Shown one piece after another: positions 1 to 10,386 of a stretch of DNA of 64,000 nucleotides; position 1 is the stretch's first letter; the number at the start of each line of letters is the position of its first letter. Source of the DNA: Unio delphinus. Its lineage: Eukaryota; Mollusca; Bivalvia; Unionida; Unionidae. The notes below the pieces were generated by a model. That model was not told where the DNA came from. It did not search any database and worked only from the letters and a program-made list of their open reading frames with translations. The stretch spans positions 812,001 to 876,000 of the forward strand of contig JAQISU010000248.1 in the NCBI GenBank assembly GCA_029339505.1. Direction: 5' to 3'. The translations under genes were made by a program, and so were the position numbers.

Positions 1-540
1 TTATCACGAGCATCCAAGTAGGGAGCGTCAGTACAGCACGAGCGCACGTGTAATATTTTAAAAAATGATACGCACATAGAATACTTTGATAATTAACACA
101 GTAGATTTTTAGTTGCATGAACAGTATCTCCCTAGAAACGATGCGAACCATTGGTAGGATGGACGGCACGATATCTGAATGTGTGTCAGGTCAAGCTAAT
201 TCCATTAGAAAATCAACAAAATCAATAAAACACACATCAATATAATACTTGTAATGGCTACATAAGAGACATGTACACTTCTTGAAATGAGTGTGTGCAC
301 TTTGGATTTGGATTTTTTACGTAGCTTTAACAATGATTCAGACGTATGTCTATGATGTATGCACTGTGTCATTTTATAGTGATGTCTCGCACTGGTGGAT
401 CATGTCACAGACATGTAATATCATGTCCCACCCATTCACATTATCCTGACACCAGCCCGACCAGTCCTTACACTAACCTCTTAGTGCTGAGAGCCTAGTG
501 AAACAGCTGTTAGTAATATTTTATAAGCCTTTTATATGAC
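1..540. other. Host non-coding DNA
   Basis: No open frame, repeat or RNA signature that I can support is visible here. The stretch is AT-rich and contains short stop-dense frames on both strands. Confidence 0.6.
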
Positions 541-614
541 TCGTTCAGGGTTCGAACCCGCGACCTCACGCAGCCAAAGCGGACGCTCAAACAACAAGGC
601 CACTGGAGCTGTCT
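541..614 (-). repeat. tRNA-derived SINE fragment
   Basis: Read on the minus strand this stretch resembles a tRNA. There is a near-consensus A box (TGGCCTTGTTG, plus-strand 592-602, one mismatch to TRGYNNARNNG) and a perfect B box (GGTTCGAACCC, plus-strand 548-558). No convincing acceptor stem pairs across the unit, which fits a tRNA-derived SINE head rather than a working tRNA gene. The body and tail of the SINE were not delimited. Confidence 0.55.
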
Positions 615-3600
615 TTTAGAAACGAAACAGTTATAGAGCCTATGTTAACAAATAATACGTTACTACGTTATAAATCATTTTCTAAAATGTAAAAACGGTG
701 AAGAAATGAAAAGCAAAATAATATTGAGATATGAATTTCAATATTGTTTTATACACAGGCAATACTATCCTTTATATCCTTCTACAAACGATTTTAAACT
801 GACAAAATATACCACGACAAAGACAGGCAGATAGCCGAAAACTCGGTTCATCAAAGATATATATCCTTTGTTTTGTGATCTAATTTCTGAGCAAAGGTTT
901 GATTGTATGAATCTCAGCAGGCATGCCGTGTCAAACACATTTAGATTGACCTACATACATGAATGTTTTGTTTTTATATGAGAGTACTGTATCGCCATAT
1001 TAAAGATATTTAAAGTTAATTTGCCCTACGGAGTAGGGTTTGGAACAGTACATGGCCTTGTTCTAGGCAATATTCACAAGAGAAAAATATGTGTGGTGTA
1101 CATTATTGAAATAAACTCCAATATAGATGTGATCCAATTAAATAATTTTTAAATGTTTGTCCATTACTTGAGATGTAATTTGTATCAAGTCGAAGACGAA
1201 AAAAATGATTTTTCATTCTACCCGATAACCGTGTCCGGGAATGTGATTGCCACGATTGTTAAATGTCATTTTTAATAATGGAATCGCTTTAACGTGTCTT
1301 GAGAGATAATGTGTTTCTCTGTCGGAAGACTGATGGAAAAAAAAGTTGTAGTAAAGACTCTTACTCCAGCTTGTATTGGTTGTAAGCTATTTACGTCATA
1401 AGCTATGTCAATAATAACTGGTGCAATAGGAGATATTATAATTAAGGAAGATTGGAGCCAGATGCCATTTTGTATATACGTTTAAGTTAGTGATTTTGTA
1501 GTCTGGATCCACAACTATCCAGCCTTTTGTTTCTCAACATAAAACGTCAATAGTTACTAAATATGTTTTAATCATTCGATTATGGCCATCTTATTTTTAA
1601 CATTTTTGACCTCCCTTTTCTCAAATAATATATAGTCTAAAATTGACAAATTTTTAAAATATGTTTCTGACAAAACAATATGTTGTCGTGTAATCGCATG
1701 TTTTTATTATCTTATATGGATCCATAAAATCCCAAAGTTTTTATATTGCCTTATAAGATTGGTTGGCTTCTAACTGGTCATTTATAGTCATCGGAATGGC
1801 TTATACTAAAGTAAAACAACTATAGGAGCAATGCATATACTTATATATTGTGTTGCGTTTCTGTTTTCATTTATACTACACCGAGTAAAGATGGAAATAT
1901 AGATAAATTAAATTTACGAAGCAATCGGAATTGTGAAATTTTCTCTAGGGCAACGAAGAGGTACTTCTGTGAAGTCCTCATAAGTCTAGTGAACTACAGG
2001 TATGTAAACCTGTATTCACGTAGTGTATGCCATGTACCACATGTGTGCCCCCCAAATAAAAAAAATAACATAAAAATTTAGTTTCTAAAAACATCCAGAC
2101 CCTGATATAAGTTTTTGTTTAAAATCAAATTTCTCCTAATCTAGGTACTGCTTGTGTGTGTGTGTGTGTGATTATCTGTTTGTTTGTATATGTTATGACT
2201 GGTAGGTGGCTGTCGAGTAGTTAGGCCTCTGCATCACCATTGCGTCTTTGACAATACAGGTACCATTCCATTATGATGATTGGTATACCTATACTTTGAT
2301 TCAGTGATCTCAGTGAGCTCCAAAATGTTTGGCAGTTCAACAACAAATGAAGTATGTTAAATAGTGACAAAGTACAAGAATCTAATGGAAACACGCCCTT
2401 CATGAACAGATTTATACAAATAAGGATAGAGAAAAGGATAGAAAACAGATTGGGCCTGGGTTGAAAATATTTAAATTATTGATCCTTTTTCCTTCTTTTG
2501 GGTTACACATATTAGTCAGTTTACGATGAAGCACGACCGAGTTCAGGCAGACTAGACTAAAATGGAGCTAATTCCTGTCGTTGTCCAGAATGTGGACAAG
2601 AAATCTCAACACAAATACATCGAATCTAAAATACACCAACGTGTAACTAAGTGTATTTTAGGCCCATGACAACAAACATCTCAGAAAGAAATGCATAAAG
2701 GTCGTATATACTATGTTACACAGATAAAGGACAAAATTAGACGTGTAATATGTGAAACCTTATAATACAAATTAAAAATGAAAACTTAATGTTGAGAACT
2801 GATACACTAGAGCTAATTAATCGTAGGCATGTTAAACTGCTAGGCTAGTTGTCAACGCACTAAAAGGATTGTACCATAACCTGATAAGGATATTAGTTTA
2901 GCCCATTTTTCATTTTTTAATAGATTTACAACAGAAACCTAACGATAGTTAATTCATTCGTTGTGTACAAGTCAATACATTATGGTACGTACTCTTAATG
3001 TATTTGTTGTGCATGGAAAATGTCAGTGATTAAGAATACATTTTTGGTGCGTATCTACTTTTTGCCTTGTTTATAAGTTATACATATATGTTTAAATGGG
3101 GATGAGTTCAATACCTAGCCTTGACTGTACCCTTGGAAGGTTATATAAACAAGTTCTGTTACAATTGCTGAGTTTGAATTTCATCAGAAAATGTAATTGC
3201 AACCTTATTGAGGTGGGATGTATAATTTTCAGACGAACATGATTAATAGTTTATATTTTAATATCAGTCTGTATGGAATCAGTTTTAGCTCCGTTCCTAC
3301 ATAATTTCTGAAAAGGTAATTATGTACTTTATTAATTGGATGTATCTAGTATAATTAAAATGTTTATTCTTAACATTGAGTTAGGATTTATTCAAACACA
3401 TTCTTGATTATATTTATGTGAGGCAGCAAAGCTATATGCACAGAGGTTCAATTACTTTTAATGAGGCATCATCACATTCAGTATTGGAAATAACTCAGAA
3501 AAAAAGATTTTATACTTTTGGACTTGTGATACAACGCTTGATATTATTTGGGATTTCATTTACATTATTCTAAATCTTCTTATATTTCGATTGTATCGCC

Positions 3601-6013
3601 AATTAGTTTGTCCTTGAAATATACTAAATCGTTGGTTGTTCTTTTCTGTTACTTAGTTTAACACCACAAAACCTACATAATTATGCCACCATTAATTAAC
3701 AAAGACTCTTATATATAACATTGACACATATTTACATTTCAAAAAGTAAGACACGCGGATTTAATGAGGGTATGAATGTTACTTTAGCTTTTGCTCTACT
3801 TGCTCCAGAGGTGTGGTAATAGTATTAGACTATAATTTCCGATTATCTTACAGGTGAAGAAAGACAAAATGGGAGATACAAGTATTATGGATATAGTTAT
3901 CAATAGCATAGAACCGCGTTTATTATGATATAACTGGACCAAATAGTGACAGTAGTATATTAATGAAACATCTACTATACTGGTGACTTTTTGGTGCAAC
4001 ATGTAAGTTTGGTGATGAGTAACGTCAATTATCTTCCGTGTAGGAAGATGGAGTTATAATGTGTATACCAAAAAGTGTCAATCGAAACAATATATCTTAA
4101 ACGGGACACATATCTTTCCTCTAATATATCCTTTAATATATCTTCTACAATTTTGATTTGACTGAAGGGATAATATGATTACAGTTGTATTCCAATAAGT
4201 TATGTATAACGAAAAACCTGATCTATTCATCCGACATGCACAGGTGATAATATTATGAGTTTATATGATTGTACATTTAACAATATCATCTTCTTTATCT
4301 ATTCCTTTAAGTGATTTTGGAAACGCATATATAATGTAGAAAACATATTATACTTTAATGAGCCTGTTTTTATAATGTTTCAAGCATTTGTATTCAATCT
4401 TCAAATCTATAGAGGTGTGAGTATGCAAGTGTCGAAAATGGTTTAATTTGTATAGAGGAATCATACAATGTAACCTTATTTCCAACTATGTCTTTATTTT
4501 ATGTGTGGAACTATATGCTCATATGATAATACGTATTAGGAATTTTAAAAGGATACATGTCGGTGGTACATATCATAATGATTCTCATTATGTAAACACA
4601 GAACTTTTGATATTTCATAAAAAGCTTATATATCTGATTTGGACTTTTCAACAGTTCTTCGGTTTTAGTATTGAGCAAATTAATATTCGTTGGATGCTGA
4701 TCAAGCAACACAATACAATTATGTAATTATTATAATCTTGAGTAAAAGTACAATGAGGTTGTATTCATCGGTGTTACATTCGCGGCTAATTTAGAGACGA
4801 ATACAAGTTTTAAAAACAATAAATTAATCATTTAATTTACAGTAATTGCGTACTTCAGAATAATAGCAGTGATATAAAATGTTTGCTATTTTAACAATGT
4901 CTTGTGTTTTATTAATTTTATGAATCATCTACTTAATACACTCAATGCACTCTTTTAAACGCTTTTATAAGACGGAGTAAAATAATACGAACATTATTAA
5001 TAATAAAGTTCTTTAAGAGCGTGTTAAAAATTATAAATTAATCTTTTCTTAAACTTACTTCCCTTAAGAGAATGTTGCTAGGGAATTTTGACAATCTCAT
5101 TTGGTATCGAGAATATTTTGTTCGTTCTTTAAAAACAACAAACAAACAAAAATTACACGAATCTGTTAGTTAAAAAAGTTGTGATAATTATTTATACTAT
5201 TTAAGTACATGAGAAACGTAAACGGGATGAGAGTTGAAACCAAATTTGTTAAATGCCGTTACTGTCTATGCAAACAATTTCAATTGACTATTGACAATTT
5301 CAAAAGTTACGTCTGCTTTTGAAGTAACATCCTTGCTTACTATTATTATAGTGAATACTATTACATCATTAGTTTTTTTAATGCAATTCCCATTTAAGCG
5401 ATATATATATAGAAGAGTAATATTGTTGACATTACTTCATACAGCGATGTGTATACCCATCTTCGTACTACCGTTCTGCTCATAACGGTAATATTGATCA
5501 TGCTGATGATTTGTCGGATATTGATACATTGCAGGAACAATTATAGTCTCGTATCAGGTATAATTAATGTACATATACAATAGTACTTGTCACAGTGTTT
5601 TCGTTTCCTTGTCGTCTGATCAAAAAGTCAGCTCAATATTTGCTTCAGCTATAATATTTGTAACTTCGTATCTTGCAATCTCAGTTTGTTTAAGGATTGG
5701 GATATGTAACACTTTCCATTTCCATGGTGTTTGTTTCTTTTGTGGGTTTCGTTTGGTTTTGTATATAAAGCCTGTTTTATCAAATGCGACCTACCTTGAC
5801 CATGTAAGATATGATCACAAATCACGATATATATATAATATTTCGTTTTAAATGAGCGGCGTAAATACAAGGTACAATAGGCGGTTCTTCATGAACTATA
5901 TATTATATAATATTTCGTTTGAAATGATCTGCACAAGTACAAAGAAAAATAGGCGATTCTTTATATCTCTGAACTTCATCAACTGTTACTACACGAACAG
6001 GATGAGGCTTATC
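615..6013. other. Host non-coding DNA left of the Polinton
   Basis: No gene can be supported in these 5.4 kb. Open frames are all shorter than about 95 codons, have low-complexity or non-descript translations and no splice-bounded domain signature. A short (GT)n run lies at about 2152-2170. The right edge is the insertion site of the Polinton. Confidence 0.6.
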
Positions 6014-6019
6014 TATTGT
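6014..6019. repeat. Target-site duplication, left copy (TATTGT)
   Basis: The hexamer TATTGT immediately precedes the left terminal repeat and recurs at 21397-21402 on the other side. Six-base target duplications are characteristic of Polinton integrases. The right copy overlaps the last base of the inverted repeat by one T, so the exact boundary is ambiguous by one base. Confidence 0.7.
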
Positions 6020-6310
6020 AGCAGCAGAGAGGGTGAACAGACCACGTTTTCAAGCAAAAATAAGGCTTCCAGATCATGTTTTCGAACAAAATATGGCCTA
6101 TAGATAACGTTTTCGAACAAAATATCAGGTTTCCAACAAATCTCATTTAACCAAAAAAAAAGTCTCCATTTTTGCAAAAACGGAGATTTTACGATTTTTT
6201 AATCAATTGTGCTCGCAACGATGTGGTCATCCACCCTCTCTGCTGCTAGAACTTTCAGTTCTGGGTTAATAATTCTTATACGATTTTAACCGAATATTTG
6301 ATCCAGTCCT
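6020..6310 (+). repeat. Left terminal inverted repeat of the Polinton
   Basis: It matches the reverse complement of about 21121-21397, apart from a 12-base extra stretch around 6199-6210 and scattered substitutions. The terminal 16-mer at 6020-6035 reappears inverted at 6232-6247, so the arm itself is bounded by inverted repeats. Three related motifs (GTTTTCRARCAAAAATA-like, near 6048, 6079 and 6109) are spaced about 30 bases apart. The inner 60 bases continue past the internal 16-mer and resemble the 3' end of the ATPase gene. Confidence 0.9.
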
Positions 6311-6325
6311 TAGGACGAAAATCAT

Positions 6326-7693
6326 TTATGATTTCACAAACAGACTAATCGCTAACACCTCTTCTTGTAAATCAATCAGATTATTTGACTGGTCGGTGAG
6401 TTTGAAATTAATTCTGGTTAATGAATTATTATGGCATCGCATGTAGACAGGATTAATTGGGTTTTCAATAATTAGGAATCCTGGAGGAGCTGTTGGTGCA
6501 AACGAATAAAGAATATATCCCTGCTGAGCTTGATTTGATTGCTCTAGATTAATCTGATAGCTTCCTTCAATTACATCACATACTAAATTAAGCGCAATCA
6601 CTGAGGATATATTCACGTTGAACGGAGCGATATGCCTACCGCCACCGTCTGGGTCATTATTGTGTTTGAGGATTTTTATTTCCGGTGATGTAGTTTTTTT
6701 CCATGCATCATGAATTATTTTAAAACCAACATCGATGGCATCACTGAGAGATTTTTGTAGTTCTAGGATATTATATCCTGGTAGTTTGAATGTCGGAATA
6801 TCCTTCACGGAGATTTTATAGTCTGTTGCAAAAATATCTCTTGTTTTAGGATTACTTTCACTTAATACCTCTTGAATGATTTGCGCATTAAATGTTTCCA
6901 TGTCATTGATGATTTTGTTACATGTTTCTACAACGCTGATAAATTCATCTTGGGTGAGTGTGCCGGATCTAAGGGATATAAACAACAACGAAATATCGCT
7001 ATTAATCGCTCCGAAATTTACAGTGGGGTCATCCGGTTGAAGAATGTGGTAGATCTTCTTAGTGGGAGGATCTACCAATTCAATAAAAAAATACAATTTA
7101 TCATAATCTCTATAACTCTTTAATGGATTATCAGGTTTTATTCTGTCGGTGATATAATCAGTTTTTTGTGGTTCTGGCAAATCAACAGTTTTTTCCCCTG
7201 GTGGTAATTCAGGCCATCCTAGTACGGTTCTAATAGAACTTTGATAGATATCTACGACGTATCCTTCTGTGTTTATCTCAATTGCGGATGATAGTGTCGG
7301 CTCATGAACTGTTATAGCGATTTTTGACTCTACTCCAGTAATCGATTTTATTCTACGCGCGAATTCATTATTGATTTGTTCGATTTGGTATGACCCTGTT
7401 GGTATCGAAACGACGTTCCAGTCTGGGGTACCGTCGTCCTTATTCTTATACGAGAACACCAGTGAATTATTCGGTTGTTGACCACCAAATGATTTTGATC
7501 TGATATTAGGCCAACTGTGATACACTCGTAGTTTTGCTAGCGCTATCTCCTTCACGGGGACTGGGCTAGGGAAATTCACACTAAACTCGGGTTCCGTTGA
7601 TGTTATTGATATCATACTGGTTTGTACTGGGTTCGTGTTCTCCACTATTTGTTGAAGTAATTCCATCGGTGTCGTCATTGTTATTATACTCAT
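6326..7693 (-). CDS. Polinton candidate virion surface protein, 455 aa
   Basis: This is the gene next to the left terminal repeat. The translation has no recognised enzymatic motif. Its N-terminal half contains a beta-rich stretch with the signature GSYQIEQINNEF (about residues 100-111), and the C-terminal 110 residues form a second beta-rich block ending in a conserved LTDQSNNLIDL segment. Proteins with these two blocks recur in animal Polintons and I infer a capsid-associated role, possibly vertex or fibre, from position among structural genes. The same gene is present, broken, in the relic at 29.6-32.1 kb, and the C-terminal block is the best-preserved part there. The ATG at 7693 lies inside a 151-bp tandem duplication (7660-7752 repeats 7811-7903), so the upstream overlap with the membrane-protein gene has been rearranged. 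Confidence 0.75.
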   Translation of the reverse strand: MSIITMTTPMELLQQIVENTNPVQTSMISITSTEPEFSVNFPSPVPVKEIALAKLRVYHSWPNIRSKSFGGQQPNNSLVFSYKNKDDGTPDWNVVSIPTGSYQIEQINNEFARRIKSITGVESKIAITVHEPTLSSAIEINTEGYVVDIYQSSIRTVLGWPELPPGEKTVDLPEPQKTDYITDRIKPDNPLKSYRDYDKLYFFIELVDPPTKKIYHILQPDDPTVNFGAINSDISLLFISLRSGTLTQDEFISVVETCNKIINDMETFNAQIIQEVLSESNPKTRDIFATDYKISVKDIPTFKLPGYNILELQKSLSDAIDVGFKIIHDAWKKTTSPEIKILKHNNDPDGGGRHIAPFNVNISSVIALNLVCDVIEGSYQINLEQSNQAQQGYILYSFAPTAPPGFLIIENPINPVYMRCHNNSLTRINFKLTDQSNNLIDLQEEVLAISLFVKS

Positions 7694-7903
7694 GTTGTCG
7701 CTCTAATTTTGACACCGCAGAATCATAAATACTGACCATCACTGAGAACTCACAATTTGGTATGGTTGAGGTTATTGAGATCATTCTGGTTTTTGGGTTC
7801 GTGTTTTCTAATTCCATCGGTGTTGTCATTGTTATTATACTCATGTTGTCGCTCTAATTTTGATATCGCGGAATCAAAAATACTGACCATCGCTGAGAAT
7901 TCA
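7660..7903. repeat. 151-bp tandem duplication at a gene overlap
   Basis: The stretch 7660-7752 recurs at 7811-7903 with only a few substitutions (offset 151 bases), and weaker similarity extends to the left of each copy. It duplicated both the 3' end of the membrane-protein gene and the start region of the surface-protein gene, including a second ATG at 7844 in another frame. The relic element has a single copy at the corresponding place, so the duplication arose in the lineage of this element. Confidence 0.9.
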
Positions 7904-8295
7904 CTATCTGATATAATTGTATTATCGAGTGACGACGATATCATCAATGATAATTGCGAGTATGCGGTTGATGCAATATGAAATTGAAGTAAGTAATTCT
8001 GCAGTTTACTCTGGCTGCATGATGATATCTTTTTTGCTATCCCGGTTGATATACCCCCGATTGTAGCCACCGCAGAAATGCAAATTGGAACTACGACCGG
8101 GGCAATCATTGTAACCGATGCAAGTATTATTCCGGCGCCAGCGAGAACGCTTGACAAAGAGTACACAATAACATCAATTGCGGTGATTCTTCGTCGGTAT
8201 TTTTTTATTTTTATTTGATACTCCTCAGTGAGGGTTTTGAGTCTATTCTGAAATTCTCTGACCTGATCATAGCGACATTGAGTTGATGAAATCAT
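7750..8295 (-). CDS. Polinton membrane protein, 181 aa
   Basis: The N-terminal 38 residues are charged and heptad-like, followed by two adjacent hydrophobic segments (about residues 39-62 and 63-88, rich in Gly, Ala, Val and Ile) that would form a membrane hairpin. The remainder is polar. No known family motif is seen. A homologue sits at 29139-29540 in the relic element with the same order, strand and hydrophobic pattern, so the gene is a regular component of this Polinton group. Its C-terminal about 30 codons overlap the tandem duplication, and the last residues are probably altered by it. The role is unknown; membrane interaction of the particle is a guess from the hairpin. Confidence 0.75.
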   Translation of the reverse strand: MISSTQCRYDQVREFQNRLKTLTEEYQIKIKKYRRRITAIDVIVYSLSSVLAGAGIILASVTMIAPVVVPICISAVATIGGISTGIAKKISSCSQSKLQNYLLQFHIASTAYSQLSLMISSSLDNTIISDSEFSAMVSIFDSAISKLERQHEYNNNDNTDGIRKHEPKNQNDLNNLNHTKL

Positions 8296-8342
8296 TTTTA
8301 TTTTAAAAACACTAGCGTTTTCAATTGTGAAATCCTTTCAAT

Positions 8343-9383
8343 TTATTTGCTTAAATCCGCTACGAATTCCACATACCAGGTTGCTGGAATCCCAATCAAA
8401 TTTTTATCAGTAGCTGTTATAGTGAACTTTTCAGTTGTATCCTTGTCGATGATCGTTGAAATCGTATTATTAACCCCGGATGAACTCGACGATGATATAT
8501 TAAATTGAGTTAATGGTGTTACTAGTGTTAATCGATAAATACCCTTAACGGTTGCAGTGATATCTAATTTGTTGTTTGTAGGTGTCCACGCAAATGATCC
8601 GTGTTGGATTGTATATACTACGTTATTGGTTTTCTCGTGAGGAATTTTTGTTTTTTCAATGATTGTTATCATCCTCGAAAAATCACCTTTGATGGCTTTG
8701 ATGAAGTTTTTCGTCTCATCGATGGATTTTTTAATATCCGGGAGTTTTATTTCAATTTTATCTAACGGGGTTCCAATAAATTTATCAATGATATTTCTAC
8801 GAAATGATGTAAACTGTTTTCCGTTTTCTTCAATTCTAGATTCAAGTGTTGTTAGTACAAACACAGAATTGTTTAACTCATCGTTGAGAGTTTTTAATCG
8901 ATCTGTAATCGTCGGAACGAGTACACCCGGTTTGAGTTTACCCTGATCGGAAAATAGCGCGATAGTATTCTCGATTGCGTTTCGTTGTTTAACTAAAATA
9001 TCATCCAGAGAGACATCACTAGTTTTCAATTTACCCTGATCGGAAAATAGCGCGATAGTATTCTCGATTGCGTTTTGTTGTTTAACCAAAATATCATCCA
9101 GAGAAATATTACTGGTTTTCAATTTACCCTGATCCGAAAATAACGCGATAGTATTCTCGATTGCGTTTCGTTGTTTAACTAAAATATCATCCAATGACAC
9201 ATCACTGGATTTCAATTTACCCTGTTTGTCTTGAAATACAACTATTTCATTAGGATCAACATTTGTTAAGTTCAACGTCTCAGCTATTTCATCTTTGATT
9301 AGTTTTTTTACATCCTTGACAGAATCAGGTGGTGCAGTGTCATCGGGTTTGGGTTTCAAAGATCTCCCCCAAATATCAATCAT
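8343..9383 (-). CDS. Polinton fibre-like protein with 31-residue repeats, 346 aa
   Basis: An N-terminal anchor of about 53 residues is followed by three tandem 31-residue repeats (residues about 54-84, 85-115, 116-146; core SLDDILVKQRNAIENTI). Then comes a helical coiled-coil-like region to about residue 250 and a beta-rich C-terminal domain of about 90 residues. Shaft repeats plus a globular head is the layout of trimeric virus fibres, so I infer an attachment-fibre-like virion protein. The repeats are 93 bases long at DNA level (8938-9216), nearly identical, and the relic copy has only one, so the shaft has recently lengthened. It lies between the protease and the membrane protein, all on the same strand. 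Confidence 0.75.
   Translation of the reverse strand: MIDIWGRSLKPKPDDTAPPDSVKDVKKLIKDEIAETLNLTNVDPNEIVVFQDKQGKLKSSDVSLDDILVKQRNAIENTIALFSDQGKLKTSNISLDDILVKQQNAIENTIALFSDQGKLKTSDVSLDDILVKQRNAIENTIALFSDQGKLKPGVLVPTITDRLKTLNDELNNSVFVLTTLESRIEENGKQFTSFRRNIIDKFIGTPLDKIEIKLPDIKKSIDETKNFIKAIKGDFSRMITIIEKTKIPHEKTNNVVYTIQHGSFAWTPTNNKLDITATVKGIYRLTLVTPLTQFNISSSSSSGVNNTISTIIDKDTTEKFTITATDKNLIGIPATWYVEFVADLSK
8938..9216. repeat. Three 93-bp tandem repeats in the fibre gene
   Basis: The units begin TTACCCTGATC at 8938, 9031 and 9124, and a partial fourth begins at 9217. The first two are almost identical. The period is a multiple of three, so the reading frame is kept. Confidence 0.95.
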
Positions 9384-9407
9384 GTTATTGTAAAACTCTT
9401 TCTCTCT

Positions 9408-9863
9408 CTAAAATCGTTTCGATTTCCAGCGATTACTAGTGTATTCATTAACGACAACATGTGGTGGTTTTCCGCTTGGGTTACTCAAGGAGTTAGAAAT
9501 AGCGTCAAGGACATTTAATACTTCGCTGCCGCATATTGGTGGGTCAATCATCGTTTGTGTTGGTAGCGTAGAATACCAAGTCTTCATTGGAAGGGTTTTT
9601 ATATACCGCATAAACTCTTTTGGTGGGGCTAATCCATATGAATCGAAATAAACAATCCCACGTGGATCAATAGCGTATGCAACCCAGTGAGTTCCAGGTC
9701 CGGTGCTGTTATCTAAATTAATGATTCCGGTTTCAACGCTGTTTGGTTGATGTGGTAATTGATCTTTCATAAAGACACCTCTGAAGTTTTTAATCACTAG
9801 TTTTTTAGCAGCATCCATTAAATCAAAATTGGACATAGGAACCATCGAAGATTTGGGAACCAT
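9408..9863 (-). CDS. PRO: Adenain-like cysteine protease (maturation protease)
   Basis: The translation has the adenovirus-type (C5) protease triad in order. His59 is in GTHW, Asp74 in FDSYG, Gln103 in TQTM and Cys111 in ICG (numbering from the ATG at 9863). In related viruses this enzyme cleaves capsid and core precursors during maturation. Length (151 aa from this ATG) is slightly short of adenain (about 204). The frame is open further upstream to 9920 and beyond, but that part has no ATG, contains a duplicated 26-base segment and overlaps the previous gene, so I place the start at 9863. The motif after the Cys (CGSEVLNVL) departs from the usual aromatic pair, but all four catalytic residues are present. 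Confidence 0.9.
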   Translation of the reverse strand: MVPKSSMVPMSNFDLMDAAKKLVIKNFRGVFMKDQLPHQPNSVETGIINLDNSTGPGTHWVAYAIDPRGIVYFDSYGLAPPKEFMRYIKTLPMKTWYSTLPTQTMIDPPICGSEVLNVLDAISNSLSNPSGKPPHVVVNEYTSNRWKSKRF

Positions 9864-9884
9864 AGGTTCCTGAATTAATAAATC

Positions 9885-9955
9885 GTTCCTGGTAGTCTTA
9901 GACCCTTTCCGCTGTACCACGAATACGGGGTTCCTGGTAGTCTTAGACCCTTTCC
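9885..9955. repeat. 26-bp direct repeat between protease and basic protein genes
   Basis: The segment 9885-9910 recurs exactly at 9930-9955, an offset of 45 bases. It spans the stop of the basic-protein gene and the 5' region of the protease gene, and is another duplication located at a gene junction in this element. Confidence 0.9.
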
Positions 9956-10338
9956 CTTTTTTTATATCCTTTCCCAGTTGCCTTCTTTAGTGCCATTCCT
10001 GCTGCAGTACCAACGGCTCCTAACGCTGCCGCTTTAGCCACCGCTGGGGCTGCTGCTGCAATCAATGCTGGAATCGCAGCTAACAACGGAAATATACCGC
10101 CTGTTTTAATCATATTTTTGATAGCAGCCGCAGAGAGAGTAATCTGAACACCCCTTTTTGCTACTAGTGCATCATTGAAATGTTTCACCTGACGAGTTGT
10201 CAGCGATAGTTTATTTGCACCACCAGTCATTTGGTTGGGTTTCAACGTGATTGTGGTTCCACATTTTTTAGCTGTTTCCGATTGCAATTTTTTTAATTGA
10301 CCGGGAGTTAACGCAACACTAATAGCACTATATGACAT
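9943..10338 (-). CDS. Polinton small basic virion protein, 131 aa
   Basis: The N-terminal half carries two copies of a short module (residues about 10-36 and 45-72: LT..Q.K......... G..ITL) of a type I associate with Polinton-encoded proteins. Residues about 76-113 are strongly hydrophobic and Ala-rich (a possible amphipathic or membrane-active helix), and the tail is Lys/Arg-rich. The layout resembles adenovirus minor core or membrane-lytic precursors. A sequence MTGG followed by Ala at residues 37-41 fits the adenain cleavage consensus ([MIL]xGG-x), which would separate the two modules. It lies between protease and capsid gene, as expected for a minor virion protein. The precise role is inferred. 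Confidence 0.7.
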   Translation of the reverse strand: MSYSAISVALTPGQLKKLQSETAKKCGTTITLKPNQMTGGANKLSLTTRQVKHFNDALVAKRGVQITLSAAAIKNMIKTGGIFPLLAAIPALIAAAAPAVAKAAALGAVGTAAGMALKKATGKGYKKRERV

Positions 10339-10386
10339 TATATATAATTGATTGATTCTAATTCAATGAAAAATCGAGAAAATCAA

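Noticed and set aside
541..614. Possible tRNA gene on the minus strand
   Set aside because: A and B boxes are present, but no acceptor-stem pairing or anticodon loop of normal form is seen; a SINE head fits better.
6020..6247. Left terminal arm as an independent MITE
   Set aside because: The arm has inverted ends, but the bases after 6247 do not repeat the TATTGT found before 6020, so there is no separate target duplication.
7581..7844. 87-codon frame starting with the same peptide as the surface protein
   Set aside because: It is a by-product of the 151-bp tandem duplication, lies in a third frame across two real genes and has no counterpart in the relic.
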